The notes: generated from the letters alone by a model not told the origin. A stretch of 64,000 bases of DNA from Mesotaenium endlicherianum (GCA_009602735.1 WELA01013696.1:165488-229487); one strand, 5' to 3'; positions 22,547 through 35,801 are shown, numbered from the stretch's first letter. Translations and numbers: made by a program.

Positions 22547-25500
22547 CACGCACACAAGCAGCGACAACCACAGCATACGATGAGCGTGACAACATCCTAA
22601 TGAGATTGGATCTGACAGGCAGGCAGGCAGGGGGGGAGGGAGGGAAGAGGAGATTACCGACAATATACAAGATATAAATGAAAAACAGCATCCTGGATCT
22701 TGCTTCTGCATGCATATTCAAGCGCACGCGACCTGCACGTGTGAGCACGAGGAGGAAGCGGGGGGAGAGACGCGGGCGGGGTTGCATGCACGAGTGGCCC
22801 TGCGCGTGCAGAGACCGTCAGAACGTACCAGGCTTCTCGAAGAAGATGGTGCGCTCCGTGTTGTAGACGGCAATGCCCGCCAGCGCGCAGCGCCGGATGA
22901 TGGGCACGATGTCCTCGCTGATGATGTCGATCACCTGCAGCGTCCCCCCCCCCAACCCCTCCCGCCGCGAAGTCCCGTGTGAGTGTTTCGTTTGCTCTCC
23001 TTGCCAGGGACCACCTAGAGCTGCTCATCTGTGGGCTTCTGCCGGCCCTGCCTCCGCCTGACAAGGCCGGGTGATGTTCCCCGCAAGCTGAGTGCCCTAT
23101 GCAGCACACGTGTGCAAAAGTGTGTATGCGTGTGTGCGCTGCTCGCTGGGCGCTTCAAAGGGCTGAGGGCCCGAATTTTCCGGGCAGCGCAAGTAAGTTC
23201 GCTCTTCTGTTGGCAGAGAGAGAGCCAGACTCGTCCTGCTGCCGCCTGGTGGCACCTCTCTCGTTGGTCAGGACGCACCACTACACCATCGGTTCCCTCA
23301 TTTACGTTAAGAAATGGTCAACACGGTCCGCTTGACATTCAAGCCTCTACAGCAGAAGCAGGAGCATGCATCGCGACAAGAGGGTGGAGCCAGCTGACAC
23401 ACGGCGTGCTCAAGGAGAGCAGGTGTGAGATTCTTCCAGCCAAGTTCGTCTCAGCAGCCACAGGATCAGACTCACGCTTTTTCTAACACAGCAGTAAGCT
23501 GCACATGCGCCGTCACCCCTTGCCCGGGCCTGGACTTGGCCCTATGCCTGTACGCCTGCAAACTGCCGACCCTTCTGTCACAGCTGGAGGTGAATCCCCG
23601 TGCACCCTCCAGCTGGACCCTGCACCCTTTCTGTGATCATATCTCGCCAGGTTTAAGGCTTGCGCAAATTTGCTGACACCCGTAAAGCTGAGCTTGGCCT
23701 AAGCGTGTCGCCTGCACATGCCATGGTGGGGCGACAAGAGATGGCGCCAGAGGAGCAGTGCGCCCCTACCTGCTTGAAGGTGTGGTGGGCGTGCTTCTCG
23801 TACGCGTCCAGCCGCGTCACCATCTGCTGTCGCGCCTGCTTGGCTATGTCCTGCTCAGTGCTCAATACTCACCCCCACCCCGCTTCCCCACTCACATGCG
23901 CATCAACAGGAGGCACCTTCCCTGTGACGCGCATCAACTTGCTCATCAACTTGCTCCCAAACCTCGGGGCAGCGTGTCTCTGGGCTGCACCTCAAGAGCC
24001 GCTTGCCAGGTGTGAGCAGCAGGAGGCGTGGCCAAGCCAGCGTCTTCCTCTATGTCCGCAAAGCTGCAAGGCCCAGCACAGAACCACTCGCTTCGACAAG
24101 TGGAGAGAACACCCACTTTAAGACAATCCTCTCTTGACGCCTCTGCGCAAGTGGAGAATTCACAAGAGGAGGGGGTCCGGTGAATCTAGGTTCTTCCCGT
24201 TGCCCCTGTAACAACATGCCCTAAGCTGCTCTCCATCTTTCCCAGCTCACTGGCCCAATTCCCACTATACAGATTTCACTCCCCCACCTCTCCTTTCATC
24301 CACTCCCCCCCCCCCAAAAGCAGCTTCCTCCTGGTCAACACTAGCTAGAAGGTTTCCGTGAGTGCTGGACGTAGGAGAGAGCATGCGAGAGTGCAGGGCG
24401 GGCGGGGATGAGTGACCTTGGCAAGGGGCAGGTGGCTGATGGCGCGGAAGGTGGTGGCCTCCAGCTCCAGCGCGCTCTGGTACTGCAGCTCCTTCTCTAT
24501 CTGCAACACCCCACACACGCGCGGCGCTGGCGGCGTTGAGATGTACGCACAAGCGCACGCACGCGCGCTAGCCCAGCCTCCTACGTCATCGTGTACTTAT
24601 GCCACTTTCGTGCCTGGACAAGCAGTCAGTCGGGTGAAAGCCTGAAGCGGAAACTGACCAAGAGACACTGACTGAGAGAGACACTGACTGAGAGAGACCC
24701 TGAGAGCATCGCAGAAAGCATCGCAGAGTAGGGCTGATCAATGTAGGGCTGATGGGCTCCTGGCACTCCTGGCACTGTGCGGCAGCAACTGCAGACAACC
24801 AAGCGCGCGGACGGGGACTCGCACAAGTGGCACGCACGCACCTGCTCGCGGCACTCGGAGAGCGTGCCCATGCCGTCGATGAGGTGGAAGGGGAAGAACG
24901 CCTTGAGGCGCAGCAGCGTGTCGTAGTGCTCGCGGAATATCTGGTACCGCCGCCGCGCCGCCCGCTCGCTGCCACATGGCATGCACGCACGCACGCTCAC
25001 GCACAGCTCTAAGCTTGGCCCGCACAGGGGGGCCTGGATGAGGCAACCCAATCAGGGCCTAAAACCCTCTTCCTCCTTCTCCTTGCTAGCCTTGGAACTC
25101 GCCGCGCAATCAGAAAAAGATGCAGAGACGAAGAGATAGCAGGGGCGCGCACAGCAGGCAGCAGACTGGGCCCGTCAATAGCATGTGATCCAGACGACAT
25201 GAGAGACCTCAATGTGGGCCATGTAGCCGGGACGAGCTCTTCGTGGGTCTGAGGCAGAAAGACTGGGAAGGAAGTGCACGAGAGAAGCAGCAAGCCTGTG
25301 TGTGCAACGCCTGTGAGAGTCATGGGGACAGACGTCAATCAACACTGTGCATTAAATGCGTTAAATTGCTTCTCATCTGCGTGTGCGTGTGTGTGTGCGT
25401 ATGTGTATGTGTGTGTGCGTTCTATGTAAGGGGGGGCACGACGGCACATTTGGGAAAGACACGTACTCTAAGTCAGTTGGGCGCACTTCTTTCAGGTCCC

Positions 25501-26181
25501 CCACGCAGCTGTCTGCCACGCGCTGATTGTGTGAGATGGCAGCACGCCCTCTTGCCAGCTGCCGCCTCACGCTCTCCTCCTCCTCCACATACCTAGAGGC
25601 ACAAACAAAGGCTGGGCACGTCCGATGAGTGATCTCTACCACCCTCGAAGAGCAATAAGACTATAACAGCCGCTTACACGTATGCACATACTTACATACA
25701 TGCGGGGCTGTTGTGGTTATCCTGGTGAGTACTTTGCTATAAGTCATGTTGGCAAGTGTGAACGTCACAAGCCTCTGTTGCAGCGGTGCCAACATGTGAT
25801 AAGACTTCCGCTCATGTCCAGAGGGCCAAAATTAGTACAGTAATCAATCAGAAATCAGAACCAGCAATTACTCTATTCATGTGTCCATGACAGCAAATAA
25901 CACAATAACAAAGTCATGATTGAAGACATGGCCAAGATTAACATCACCATGCACGACAACAAATGAATTTTGGTCTCAGTAATCAAAGTAGCACGAAGAA
26001 AGGGGGTGGACAGAGGAAGGGGAGGGGTGGGGCGGGCAGGGTCGGTGGGCGGGAGGACTGACAGGACGGCAATGCGGAAGATGGGGCGCGGATAGTGGTT
26101 CTCCAGCGGCGTGTTGAGGTGCTTGTAGTGCAGCTCCATCAGCCTGGTGGCCCCCACCCACCACCCCTCAGAACGTACACA

Positions 26182-26214
<33 letters not shown>

Positions 26215-27316
26215 ACACGCACACAAATATATATACACAAATGCACAATAATGCGCAAACAACTGAGACCATAGACATGCACATTGATTGTACGATGCCG
26301 GAGAGACAAACGCAGTCATGTGGCAAACGCGCGCAGACAGACACCGGCAGAGAGAAGAGCAGTTGATGAGCATCCAAACCCACCACGCTAATGTTGCAGG
26401 CTGACCTGACCTGGTACCATCTGCCTCTGTCCCCCCCTGCGCCACTGCACAGGACTGGACTTGGACGCAGCCTAGCTCGATCGGACTGTAGTCCGCTACA
26501 ACAAGCATCTGAATCCCAAGAAGCAGCACGAGCAGCGAGCTGCCATTACAATTATGACCTCGCAAGAATCACAACAGCCACAAGCGGAGAGCAGACCCTA
26601 CACACCCTGTCTTCTTTAATCACTTTCAACCGCGAGCTAGCCGCGAGCTACAGATGCAGAAGAGACGTGGAGGCGCGAGGAGGCGGGGGGGTGGGGGGTG
26701 GAGTGAGGTGTGTTGGAGGATGTGTCGGGAAGTTGGGAAGGCATACTTGTCGTAGAGAAGCTTGACAAAGTCCACCTGGATGGTGGTGCGCGGGAAGCCG
26801 TCCACCACCACGCCCGCCACGATGGCGCCCTCCTCCGCCTCCAGCGCCGCCTGCCCCCGCTCCCGCTCCCCCCGGGAAAACAATCCCACTCTCGCACGCC
26901 TTTCTTCCTTTGCAGCATGGACCAACGGGCATTCTCTGCCGACTTCATCTTGTGACGCACGAGCACGGCATGTAGCATGTGGGACACACCAGTTTGTTCA
27001 TCGGTGTGGGAGGTATCTTCTGGTATAAGTTGAGTAAGGGCGATCAGAACGCTCCCTCTCTCCCTCTCCCTCTCCCTCTCCCTCCCCCTCCCCCCCTCCC
27101 CCCNNNNNNNNNNNNNNNNNNNNNNNNNNNNNNNNNNNNNNNNNNNNNNNNNNNNNNNNNNNNNNNNNNNNNNNNNNNNNNNNNNNNNNNNNNNNNNNNN
27201 NNNNNNNNNNNNNNNNNNNNNNNNNNNNNNNNNNNNNNNNNNNNNNNNNNNNNNNNNNNNNNNNNNNNNNNNNNNNNNNNNNNNNNNNNNNNNNNNNNNN
27301 NNNNNNNNNNNNNNNN

Positions 27317-27369
<53 letters not shown>

Positions 27370-28757
27370 TCGTCAAGATTGGTCGAGACGCGAGGGATAG
27401 CAAAGATACCTCAGAGCAGTCGACATCTGTCGCAATAGGCTCCGCATTCGGCATGTCAAGGACCGCCTGCCAGGTCAGCACCAACAGTCACGACTCAGCG
27501 CGACATCGCGTGCAAGCAGCCCCCACTTCCACTCCGCGCGCACATGCGCATCGTGACCCTCTGTGACACGTGCAGAGTGAGCTCCTGAGGCATTGACCCT
27601 TGCAATCAGGCTGGCAGAAATGCTCGTTCTATGGGCGAGGACACAGACCACATGTTGACGCCCAGTGATGAAGTGCATGGCAGGCATACGAGAGCAGCAG
27701 CTGACGACGAGGGGAGGACAGGTGGCGCGCCTGCAGGAGGAGCTCGAGCACGAGGGAGTCGCTGACGAGGCCGCCGGACTTCATGATGGTGGCCACGTCC
27801 TCCGAGTCCGCCAGCAAGTCGCTCACCTGGATGGCCTTGGCTGCAACGGCCAGAGTCCATGTCGGGTCAGCGTCGGCTGGTCAACAGGTCAACGGGCGGG
27901 TCAACGAGTCAAGGGTGCACTTGACGCGAAGGTTGTTTCGAGTCTCCGCTGAGACGGCAGAGGTAGGCTCTGAGGAGGAAGAGCACGGGGAAGTGAGAAC
28001 TGCCGGCGCGGAGATGCGGGAGGGGAAGGAGGGACGAGGGGTCACTTTTGTGCCTGAGACACCACCAGCATTGCCATTGCCATTGCCATTGCCATTTGCC
28101 TTGCCCATACAGCCTGTGGGCCGCCAGCAGAGCTACAGGGGCTGGGGTTGTGCTCAGCAGCACTTACCCACCCCCCATCTCTGGGCTGCACGAAAAACCA
28201 CGGGGCTAGTGCGTCCTGTTTGCAAACCCCTACCCTCGCCATTGGGAGGTCGAAATGGTGTTGATGTCCGCCTTGCGATTTGCAATCAGACTCTCCAAAA
28301 TTATTTTGAGAGGGACTCTGGGAGGCTGCACCACTACACCCAATATTTTGAGCAGAAATTGAAGTGCTGTTTGTGCTCTAACCCTGTACTTTGATTGATC
28401 ATTAATTTGGGGTGACGCCCCAGGAGGTAAGAAGTCTCTCTCGGGTTGAACGCAACTCTCCTGTCCAAAAGTGGCGTGAAACCGCCCTCCCTCCATATCT
28501 GCCCACCTACCGGCCTGCCAGGCTCGGGTCTCCCATGCATTTTTTCTTGGAACTATGAGAGCTGTTTCTGACAGGGCCTCGCAAAGGACACGCCCACGCC
28601 TGCAGTTGCACTACCCAGTTCAGATAGATGAAGCATCGAAGGGCCATCTGTGAAAGCGACGAGGAGGCCACCTTGGAAGCCGCGGGTCTTGAGAATGAAT
28701 GGCGTGTTGGCTCCCTTTCCTGCCAGGGGTGTGGAAAACACGCACGCAATGCGCGCA

Positions 28758-28799
<42 letters not shown>

Positions 28800-30527
28800 C
28801 ACGCACACAATGCACACAAACACACACACGGGGGCGCGTGTCTCAGAATTCGACCCCAAGTTGGCAGTACTGAGGCCAATACTAGCCTGAGACTTTTGCA
28901 ATGCAGGTAAGCACACACGTGACACTCGGAAGAGACTTAGACTTGCAGGGTGGGGGGAAGACATCTGCTGTATGAGGTGACGGAAGAAACTGGCATCCAC
29001 AGACTAAAAGGTAGCACCATTACAAGCCATTGCAAAGAAGAAGATGACAATGCGCATCTGCGGCAGACGAAGACGCACTGACTCACTCCCGAGTTCTCCT
29101 GCCACAGCCGCCGACAGCAAAGCTGAGACACGTGGCGATTGAGATGCTGCCCTACACCTCGTGACACACGTGGGCCAGCTTATATACGCAAATGTGTGTG
29201 GGCACAAGCACAGAGGGGAAGAGGGTGGCAGGCACCCACCTGCACCGGGCGCGCCGTTGAGCCACACAATCTCCTTGGGGAGGTGGCAGCCATTGGCGTG
29301 GCCGATCTGCGTCTCCACCTTGCTCCATATGGCCTCAAAGGTCTCCTTCGCCTCCTTGCTTATCTGCAGCTCCCCATGAGCCGCCAATCACAGGCCGCCA
29401 CTCGGCTCCTGATCAGGCTCCACACCCACCCGGGTACATGTCGAAGAGATCTGGCTGCAGGTTCGCTCCCTGCAACTTGTGGCCGATCTCACTTGGGCGC
29501 CTCATTTGTTTCTCACAAGGCTACCTCTTGATACAGGGGCATGAACGGCGTTCAACTTCCTCTGGGTGATTTCATACTCGATCCCGTCGCTACAAGAGAA
29601 CAGAGGCTCGGTCGTTGAATGAGACGGTACCGAGCATCTTGGCCTCCCCAAAGCAGCATTTCAAGACAGCAAAGATGTCAAAGGTTCTTTTTGTGGAACA
29701 TGACTCATCCTGCTGCCATGACGTTCCCACCCTGGGAGCTGACATGAGCGTATTAGAGTAGAACTCGTGCCAACCGGCCAAAAATGCGGACCTCTTGCCA
29801 AAGCCGGACTTTTGTTTCCTCGACCGCTGCCGCCGACGGAGAATAAGGACCAGCTAATCAAACAACCCCCGCACACGGACTGCCTACATCTCGTGCTCGA
29901 AATATTTGGCCGCAGAGAGGACTCTATGCTGACACCTCCAAAGTCAGAAGCAAAAGGTGCGAAGGCGTGACGAGCTCCGGAGGGCAGCATGTGCGAAGCT
30001 GGCGAATAGCACACCTCCAGCTGCCGAGTGCTCTGCTGCTGGCGGGCGGCAGCCAGGCTCCGCGCGTTCGACTTGGCCGCCTTCATGGCTCTCAGAGAAG
30101 TCCTGGGCGACTCGTAGGGGCTGGCGTCGGCACTCATCTGCTCCACAGCCCCCGCACTCTCCGCCTCTCCTATGGCTTCTGTTGCGCCTGCTGCTGCTCC
30201 ATTGTCTGTTACTTCTGCTTCTGCACCCGACTGAGTGGCTTCTTGGAGAATCCTGGAGGTGTGATAGTCCCTGGCAATGTGCTGGATGGAGCTGACACAT
30301 TGCTGCTGTCGTCGGCTACCATCACTTGAGTGTGAGGGGCACTGGCCGTATGTTTTGTGTCCTGACACAGTTACTTTGTCATGGTCAAAAAGTGGCTTTG
30401 TGGCTATATTCAAAGAGCAGGCCGGCCTAGAAAGCAGGTGGGAGGACTTTGAGCCAGCCAAAATGCCATGGAGGGAGAAATGCAACCGCTTGAACGCAAA
30501 CAAAGTTCCTCTGGAGGTTATCCCCAT
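21466..30527 (-). CDS. Adenylate-kinase-like nucleoside monophosphate kinase, probably mitochondrial
   Basis: Phosphotransfer between ATP and a nucleoside monophosphate is expected. Exons (minus): 30527-30013, 29589-29525, 29469-29430, 29363-29240, 28719-28672, 27840-27731, 26850-26747, 26143-26063, 25592-25467, 24968-24842, 24500-24417, 23850-23770, 22934-22829, 22485-22427, 22035-21466 (stop TGA). About 745 residues, far above the usual 190-250 for adenylate kinases. The P-loop GAPGAGKG is split across exons 4 and 5; SDLLADSEDVATIMKSGGLV and DGFPRT are the NMP-binding and second nucleotide signatures. The Arg/Ser-rich N-terminus with ARDYHTS resembles a mitochondrial presequence. Downstream lie conserved blocks (RYQIFREHYDTLLRLKAFFP, VIDIISEDIVPIIRRCALAG) and a Pro/Gly/Glu-rich tail. 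Phases match at almost all junctions; those around the 40-bp exon at 29469-29430 do not. The intron after 27731 uses a GC donor. An intron holds the scaffold gap. Confidence 0.85.
22502..22545. repeat. (CA)n microsatellite
   Basis: Near-perfect CA dinucleotide run inside an intron of the kinase gene. Confidence 0.95.
25379..25424. repeat. (GT)n microsatellite, imperfect
   Basis: GT repeats interrupted by GC and AT steps, in an intron of the kinase gene. Confidence 0.9.
26175..26226. repeat. Compound (AC)n(GC)n(AC)n repeat
   Basis: An AC run followed by a pure alternating CG segment and AC again; the alternating purine-pyrimidine order is Z-DNA-compatible. Intronic. Confidence 0.9.
27045..27368. 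repeat. CT-rich low-complexity sequence flanking a 213-bp assembly gap
   Basis: TCCCTC repeats and C runs lead into Ns at 27104-27316, then (CT)n and (CA)n. The gap lies in the intron between kinase exons 27840-27731 and 26850-26747. These two exons join in phase and their products are contiguous in the family (LELLLQ then AALEAEEG), so no exon needs to be hidden in the gap. Confidence 0.9.
28759..28795. repeat. (CA)n microsatellite
   Basis: CA dinucleotide run in an intron of the kinase gene. Confidence 0.95.
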
Positions 30528-31637
30528 GGCTGGATTTACACAGGGTATGGAGAACACTGGGCTTGTCAATGACTGCTGAGGAAAATCATTGTTCTATGAA
30601 CAACAAAGGTCATGTGTGCTAGAGAATATGAAATAAAATAAAGTTGTGTGCTCTAGCACTACTGTCCACAAAGATAAGTCGTAAAATGCATTTGCAGGGG
30701 AACTGTGGTCAGTGCCTTTAAGCCATCTCACTGTATGCTGCCCTCCACCCCTTTACTCATTCGTTCATCAAGTAAATAATTGTAGAAGCAAGTGACCAAC
30801 ACACCTTTCTTGACGAGGTTATTCTATATTACTATCTACAGCCCTTTTTCACCACCTTCATTTTATGTACCATATATGTCTGGTCACCCGGCCCTCACGA
30901 TGTAGTTGCTTTCATTATAGTTCAAACAAGCTCCAATGCCTGCTGCTATATGATCATGAGAAATACAGAGGGCTACCTTCGCTACCCATCATATCCATTT
31001 TGACAATGCCTTGCGTCTGGGTTGGCCTGGGTGAGAAGTTACTTGGCAGCACTTGGCAACATCTGGGCAAAGTCAAGCGAAACCATGGTGAACACTGAAA
31101 CCATGGCGTTTTGGCTTTTGGCATATCTTTTGGCCCGGTTACGCCATGCACGATGGCATGTGGTCGCTAGTGGTCGGTATCTTTCATGGCACGGGCGTTG
31201 ACGGGCAATGACGGACGTCGTCAAGTTTGGTCGTGCCAAATCATGCTCCGAAGCCATCCGGAGCAGTCCGGAGCATTTGGGAGAAAGTTGTGAAATGCAC
31301 TCCGAATTGCTCCAAATGACCAATGCATGAGCGAGCCTCTCCATGTCGTTAGAAAGCTCAACAGAGAAGAGTATCATGGGGATATAAGTAAAGAGGATTT
31401 TTTGCAGCTGTCATCCTATAGCGCTTTTCCTCTCTTGAAAGCTGCATAACTTTTGGACCAGATTCTCTTGAGTGAACCTTCCTGGAATTCCGTCATTTAA
31501 TCAAGGGCACTCAGTCTTAAGGTGATATAGAGCTTGTTTTACAAGGTGTTTCCAGCGAGTAGGTATCTTGGGAGGTCCGTAATCACTATTTCAGGCAGCG
31601 CCTACCACGTTATCTAGGGAATTGATCTGTAGAGCTC
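30528..31637. promoter_or_regulatory. Divergent intergenic region between kinase and ZIP genes
   Basis: 1.1 kb separates the start codons of two genes reading away from each other, so it must hold both promoters and 5' leaders. I see no clear TATA box at a suitable distance from either start. A stretch at 31150-31290 has several short ATGGCA/TGCCAT and CCGGAGCA repeats of unknown meaning. Confidence 0.5.
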
Positions 31638-34600
31638 ATGGCGAATATGCAGCAGATCGCCATAGCTCTGCTTCTTACTTTCATTGGAGGCGGAAGCACT
31701 GCTTTAGGTATGTGAATGCCAATCCATACCTAATCTGACTGTGATATCCGTGGTCCACATGCACCATTGCCTTGCTGTGTTCACAACCCTTTCTCCTTCC
31801 TGCAAAGCTCAGAAGCTCAATGAATATACATTCGCCCCCCCGCGAGCGTCAGGAAATCCGTTAGTCATTACACTTCAGTATTTGGTTCTACACTTACCTA
31901 TACTTGGAGTTGGTGGTACGAAAATTCTGATTGTGGAGTGTGTGGGCTCTGGGAACGGCCAGGTGGCCTGCTGGTGGTATTGCAGCCAAGTCCTCATATC
32001 AAGAGGCTAGGAGTCTTGCAGGTCAGCAAAGTATTCCAATTTCTGTTGCGTAGCATCTGGTGCTTCAGATGCTCTGTTTGCTCAGTATTTCCAAACTCAT
32101 GTTCCAACTATACTTGGAGAGTTCTCAAGTTACATCAGTAGATGCTTGAAGCTGAAGATTTGTCTGCTATGAAGGGAGGGGAGGAGAGGGGAGGAGAGGT
32201 GGGGCGGGGGGGGGAGGGTGACTCAGGGGAAGCAGTAGAGCATGAGTTTCAGCTGGCAGGCCTGATTTGTCCAGTACAGGAGTTGCTGGGCAGGCAGACC
32301 TTCTCGTTTTCAGCTTCGGAGCTTTCTTAACTGGCTTAACCATACGCTCTGAAGAGGAGAGCAAGGAGGAACTAGTACGTAACCACTGAGCACACTATGC
32401 TAGGAGGCGCTCCTCTTTGTCTTCCACACAAGTGCACCCACTTCCACGCCCACACAAGCACCTGTTGATACAAGCAGTGAGCGTGTGTCTGTGCTCTGAT
32501 GCACACTCCCCTGGCACGCCTCATGAGTGCAACTGCGTGTGCAGGGGTTTGCAGGCGGCCTGATGCTCTGCATCTCCTTCTTTGACCTCGTCCCCAATGC
32601 CATCAAAGCTGTCGGCTTCACAGCGGCCAATCTGTGGGTGAGCTGTGGCCCTCTCACATCCTTCCCATACGACCTCCCCCGCTCCCTGCCCCCTTATCCC
32701 CCCTCCCATCTCAACCAGTGGCTGTATGCGCCTTTGTTCCACATGTGTCTATTAGAGCCCCATCTGCCATCCGCCTTGCAACTCTCTTGCTGTCCATCGC
32801 CGTAGAAATCTCGAAACTGCAGGCCACGTGGCTTCAATGCCAGACAAGCTCAGGGGAGCCCTCTGCGTCGCCCGTGACAAGTGCGTCGAGCTGCCGGCTG
32901 GACGCATCTGCAGGAGTGCAAATGCCTGCTGAGCACTAATATGCCAAGAGAGCAATTCCACAGCACAGATGACATGCATCTCTTGCATATGTGTGCAACG
33001 TGTCAAGGCTTGTAGAGTGGACTAAAGTTCTATCTCCCCTTCTCCTTTTCCCCCACTGCCCCCCTCACTCTATAGCTTCCACAGAGCTAGAGCCCTGCTC
33101 TGACAGCTGGCAAGCTGTCCGGCTGACACCTAGTGGACATGCTGTGGGCTTGGGGGGACTTTTGATAGTTCTTTGCAGGCGTGGGGCTGTTTGCGTATGT
33201 GGTGGCGCTCATTCCAGAGCCCTCTGTGGCCCCCCCGCCAAAAAGCTCCCCCACCTCAACAGGTCGGGACGGACTGCCCTCCCCCGACAGCAAGAGCCTG
33301 GGAAAGCGCCAGCGCAAGCAGGTGCTGTTCAGCGGGGTCGTGACAGCTGTCGGCATCAGCCTGCACAACTTTCCCGAGGGCATTGCCGTGTTCCTCGGGT
33401 CACTCAAGGCACGCAACGTCCCTCCCTCCCCCCCCACTCACCCGCCCCTACCCCCCGGGCTCTCTTCCCCAGTCCTCTTTCAGGGGTCATAGAAGGGAAA
33501 GGAGTCTCGTTCCGCTTGGCCAGAGAGCAGTGGAGAGATGAAGAGATGGCAGCGGCAGACATATTGCAAATGCATTAAACAGGTTGATAGGTTACCAAAT
33601 TTTGCATTTAACACAAGGAAAAGACCTGCATGCAAAAGAGTGCGGAGGATAAGTCTCAGGAAGGTACTGGGGCACCTGGGCGTGGGGGGAGTGCTAATGG
33701 GCTTTTGTGTGTGGGTCCTGAGAAAATAAGAACGGGGTTGGGTCTGAGGGTCAGCTGGAACGCTGAAATTGTGGGGGCGCGCGGATTGGGGGCGTGGGAA
33801 TTGGCGGGAGGGGAGGGCAGGGCCTGAGGGTAGGCGTGGGGCTGGCGTTTGCGATAGCGCTGCACAACATCCCGGAGGGCGTGGCGGTGGCGCTGCCCTA
33901 CTACTTTGCGACGCAGAGCCGCTGGAAGGCCTTCTCCATGGCGGCGCTGTCGGGGCTAGCGGAGCCTCTGGGCGTGGTGGTGGTGGCCCTCTTCTTCCCC
34001 GCCAACCTGTCGCACGAGGTCATTGAAGGCATGCTGGGGGGAGGTCAGTTCTGCAGGCAGGCTGGCGCACCAATTGCGGCCGTCACATCTCCAAAGGCCC
34101 TGGAATCCTGATAGCCCCCTGAACCGGAATTCTGTTATCCTACGCCTACACCTCAAAGCTTCCAGGAGTCCTGGTCTTCTGACAGACCTCAATGCGGTAC
34201 CCAGCCTTGACCTGCCTGCTGCTCAGCCCGAGCTGCTGCTGACCTTGCATTGACCACTTGTTGACCACTTGTTGGCCTATTCTTGGTTTTGGCCCTCTCT
34301 CTCTCTCTCTTATCACATACACACGCACGCACACACACACACACACACGCACACACACACACATATCACGCACACAAGGGGTGGGCTGTCTTAGTGGGCT
34401 GGAATGCTTTGGCATCTGCAGACTTCAAAGGCCATGTGCCTTAAGAAGCTATGCGAATGTGCGAGGCCACATGTTGGCCAGCATTGCAGCAAGAAACATC
34501 ATGCGAATTGGCGGATCTGAGTTCATGGCACCCTTGTGTTTGTCCGGGTGGTGGCGTGGGAATTTCAGTAGCTTACGCTCTCTACTGTTCTTGCGCCCTC

Positions 34601-34964
34601 CAGAAACCACGACTAGGTGGCTGCTTCAGACCTGGCCCATTGGCAGCGAACAAAACGTGTGAGGGAGGACGTGACTGCACCGAATGGTAGTCCCGCAAAA
34701 AACCTGAGCTCTAGTATCTGATCTGACCCCCTCAGCCATCAGCACCTCTGGCAAAGCTGAAAAGTAATATCTGTGCGGGGTGAGGCCGGGTGGGGAGCAG
34801 TGGGGGGCATCATGGCGTTCCTGACGCTGCATGAGATGCTGCCGCTGGCGTTTGAGTACGCGGGCCACAAGAGGGCTGTTGCGGCCGTGTTTGCGGGCAT
34901 GGCCACCATGTCTGTGAGCTTGCAGCTGCTTGACATGGCACTCCCCGAAAACATGTCGCTCTAG
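31638..34964 (+). CDS. ZTP29: ZIP-family metal transporter, ZTP29/ZupT type (complete)
   Basis: Predicted zinc (divalent metal) importer with eight membrane segments, in plants reported in endomembranes. Exons: 31638-31707, 31963-32021, 32545-32637, 33169-33408, 33821-34043, 34801-34964 (TAG). All phases agree, giving 282 residues, close to the roughly 276 of the Arabidopsis protein. The start is the first ATG after an in-frame TGA 15 bases upstream. Metal-site motifs are HNFPEG (exon 4) and HNIPEG (exon 5) in two transmembrane helices, and LTLHEMLPLAF in exon 6. A cytosolic Ser/Pro/Lys loop (about residues 95-125, SSPTSTGRDGLPSPDSKSLG) lies before helix 4. Intron 4 starts with GC instead of GT (CTCAAG/GCACGC). 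No disabling change seen; assignment to the subfamily is strong, metal preference is inference. Confidence 0.95.
34296..34366. repeat. CT then CA microsatellite
   Basis: CT run passing into imperfect CA/CG repeats within the last intron of the ZIP gene. Confidence 0.9.
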
Positions 34965-35801
34965 ATTTGCACCGCTGTTTGACCCCCGGAGCATGTAGTT
35001 AGCACTGGCAGCTTTAGGTGCTTGCACTGCGAGGGCGACACGCCATAAGGTTAAGAGTACTCCAATAAGTATCGGAGTCAGAGAAAACAAGTAACTATGT
35101 GGTAGATTATATCAAATTTAGGTAATCACATGGCGTGCATTTAGCTGAGGCTAAGAGCTTGGGCCCTGAGTTTGTCTCAGGTTTTTATTCAGAGCTTTTT
35201 GTGCGCCTTGCTATATACAGCGACTATTGTCCCACTATTGTCCTACTCTGATATAAGGCCCTGTATCAAGGCTATAGTGAACATTGCACTAAAGACTAGA
35301 AGCCAATCTTGCTCAATTTTTTACAGTGAAAAACTTAAGCTACGCTATGATGGTGAAGCTGAACTAACTCTCCTTCCCTCTAGACCTAACGCCCTTGGTG
35401 GCATATGTAACAAATATTGATGTGTCAAGAGGTAGCCAGCGCTTGGAGGCATCGGCTAATTGCTGTGTCCTCTTTCTTGTGGATGTTGTGGTGCAAAAGG
35501 GGCTAGCAAGTGCCCACTAGAAACGCTCTATGCCTTCCTTGGGAGGGGGGGTCCAAGGGGGTTGTCTGTTCCCTCGACTGCATAAACTCCCTGCTCATAC
35601 ACCTCCAAGCACATGCTACTCTCAGTCTACATTTTGTTCACTCTTGGCGCAGAAACCTTGGTCTTGAAGTCCGAGGGCAATTGCATTGAGAGTGTCGACC
35701 GTGCACTTGCAGATGTTGGTAATTGGAAAGCGACAAAGGACTAATTCAAATTATAAATGCATTGCATTGAGCACAGGACCGCCTACTCCTTTGTGACCAT
35801 C
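34965..35801. other. Intergenic between convergent genes
   Basis: 3' flanks of the ZIP gene and the B12D gene. No further coding sequence recognised. Confidence 0.5.

Noticed and set aside
22347-22787. Open frames with long Val-Cys runs
   Set aside because: They translate the CA microsatellite in an intron of the kinase gene.
26637-27566. Open frames crossing the N gap with Ser-Leu or Arg-Glu runs
   Set aside because: Composed of Ns and CT repeats; the surrounding true exons are on the minus strand in other frames.
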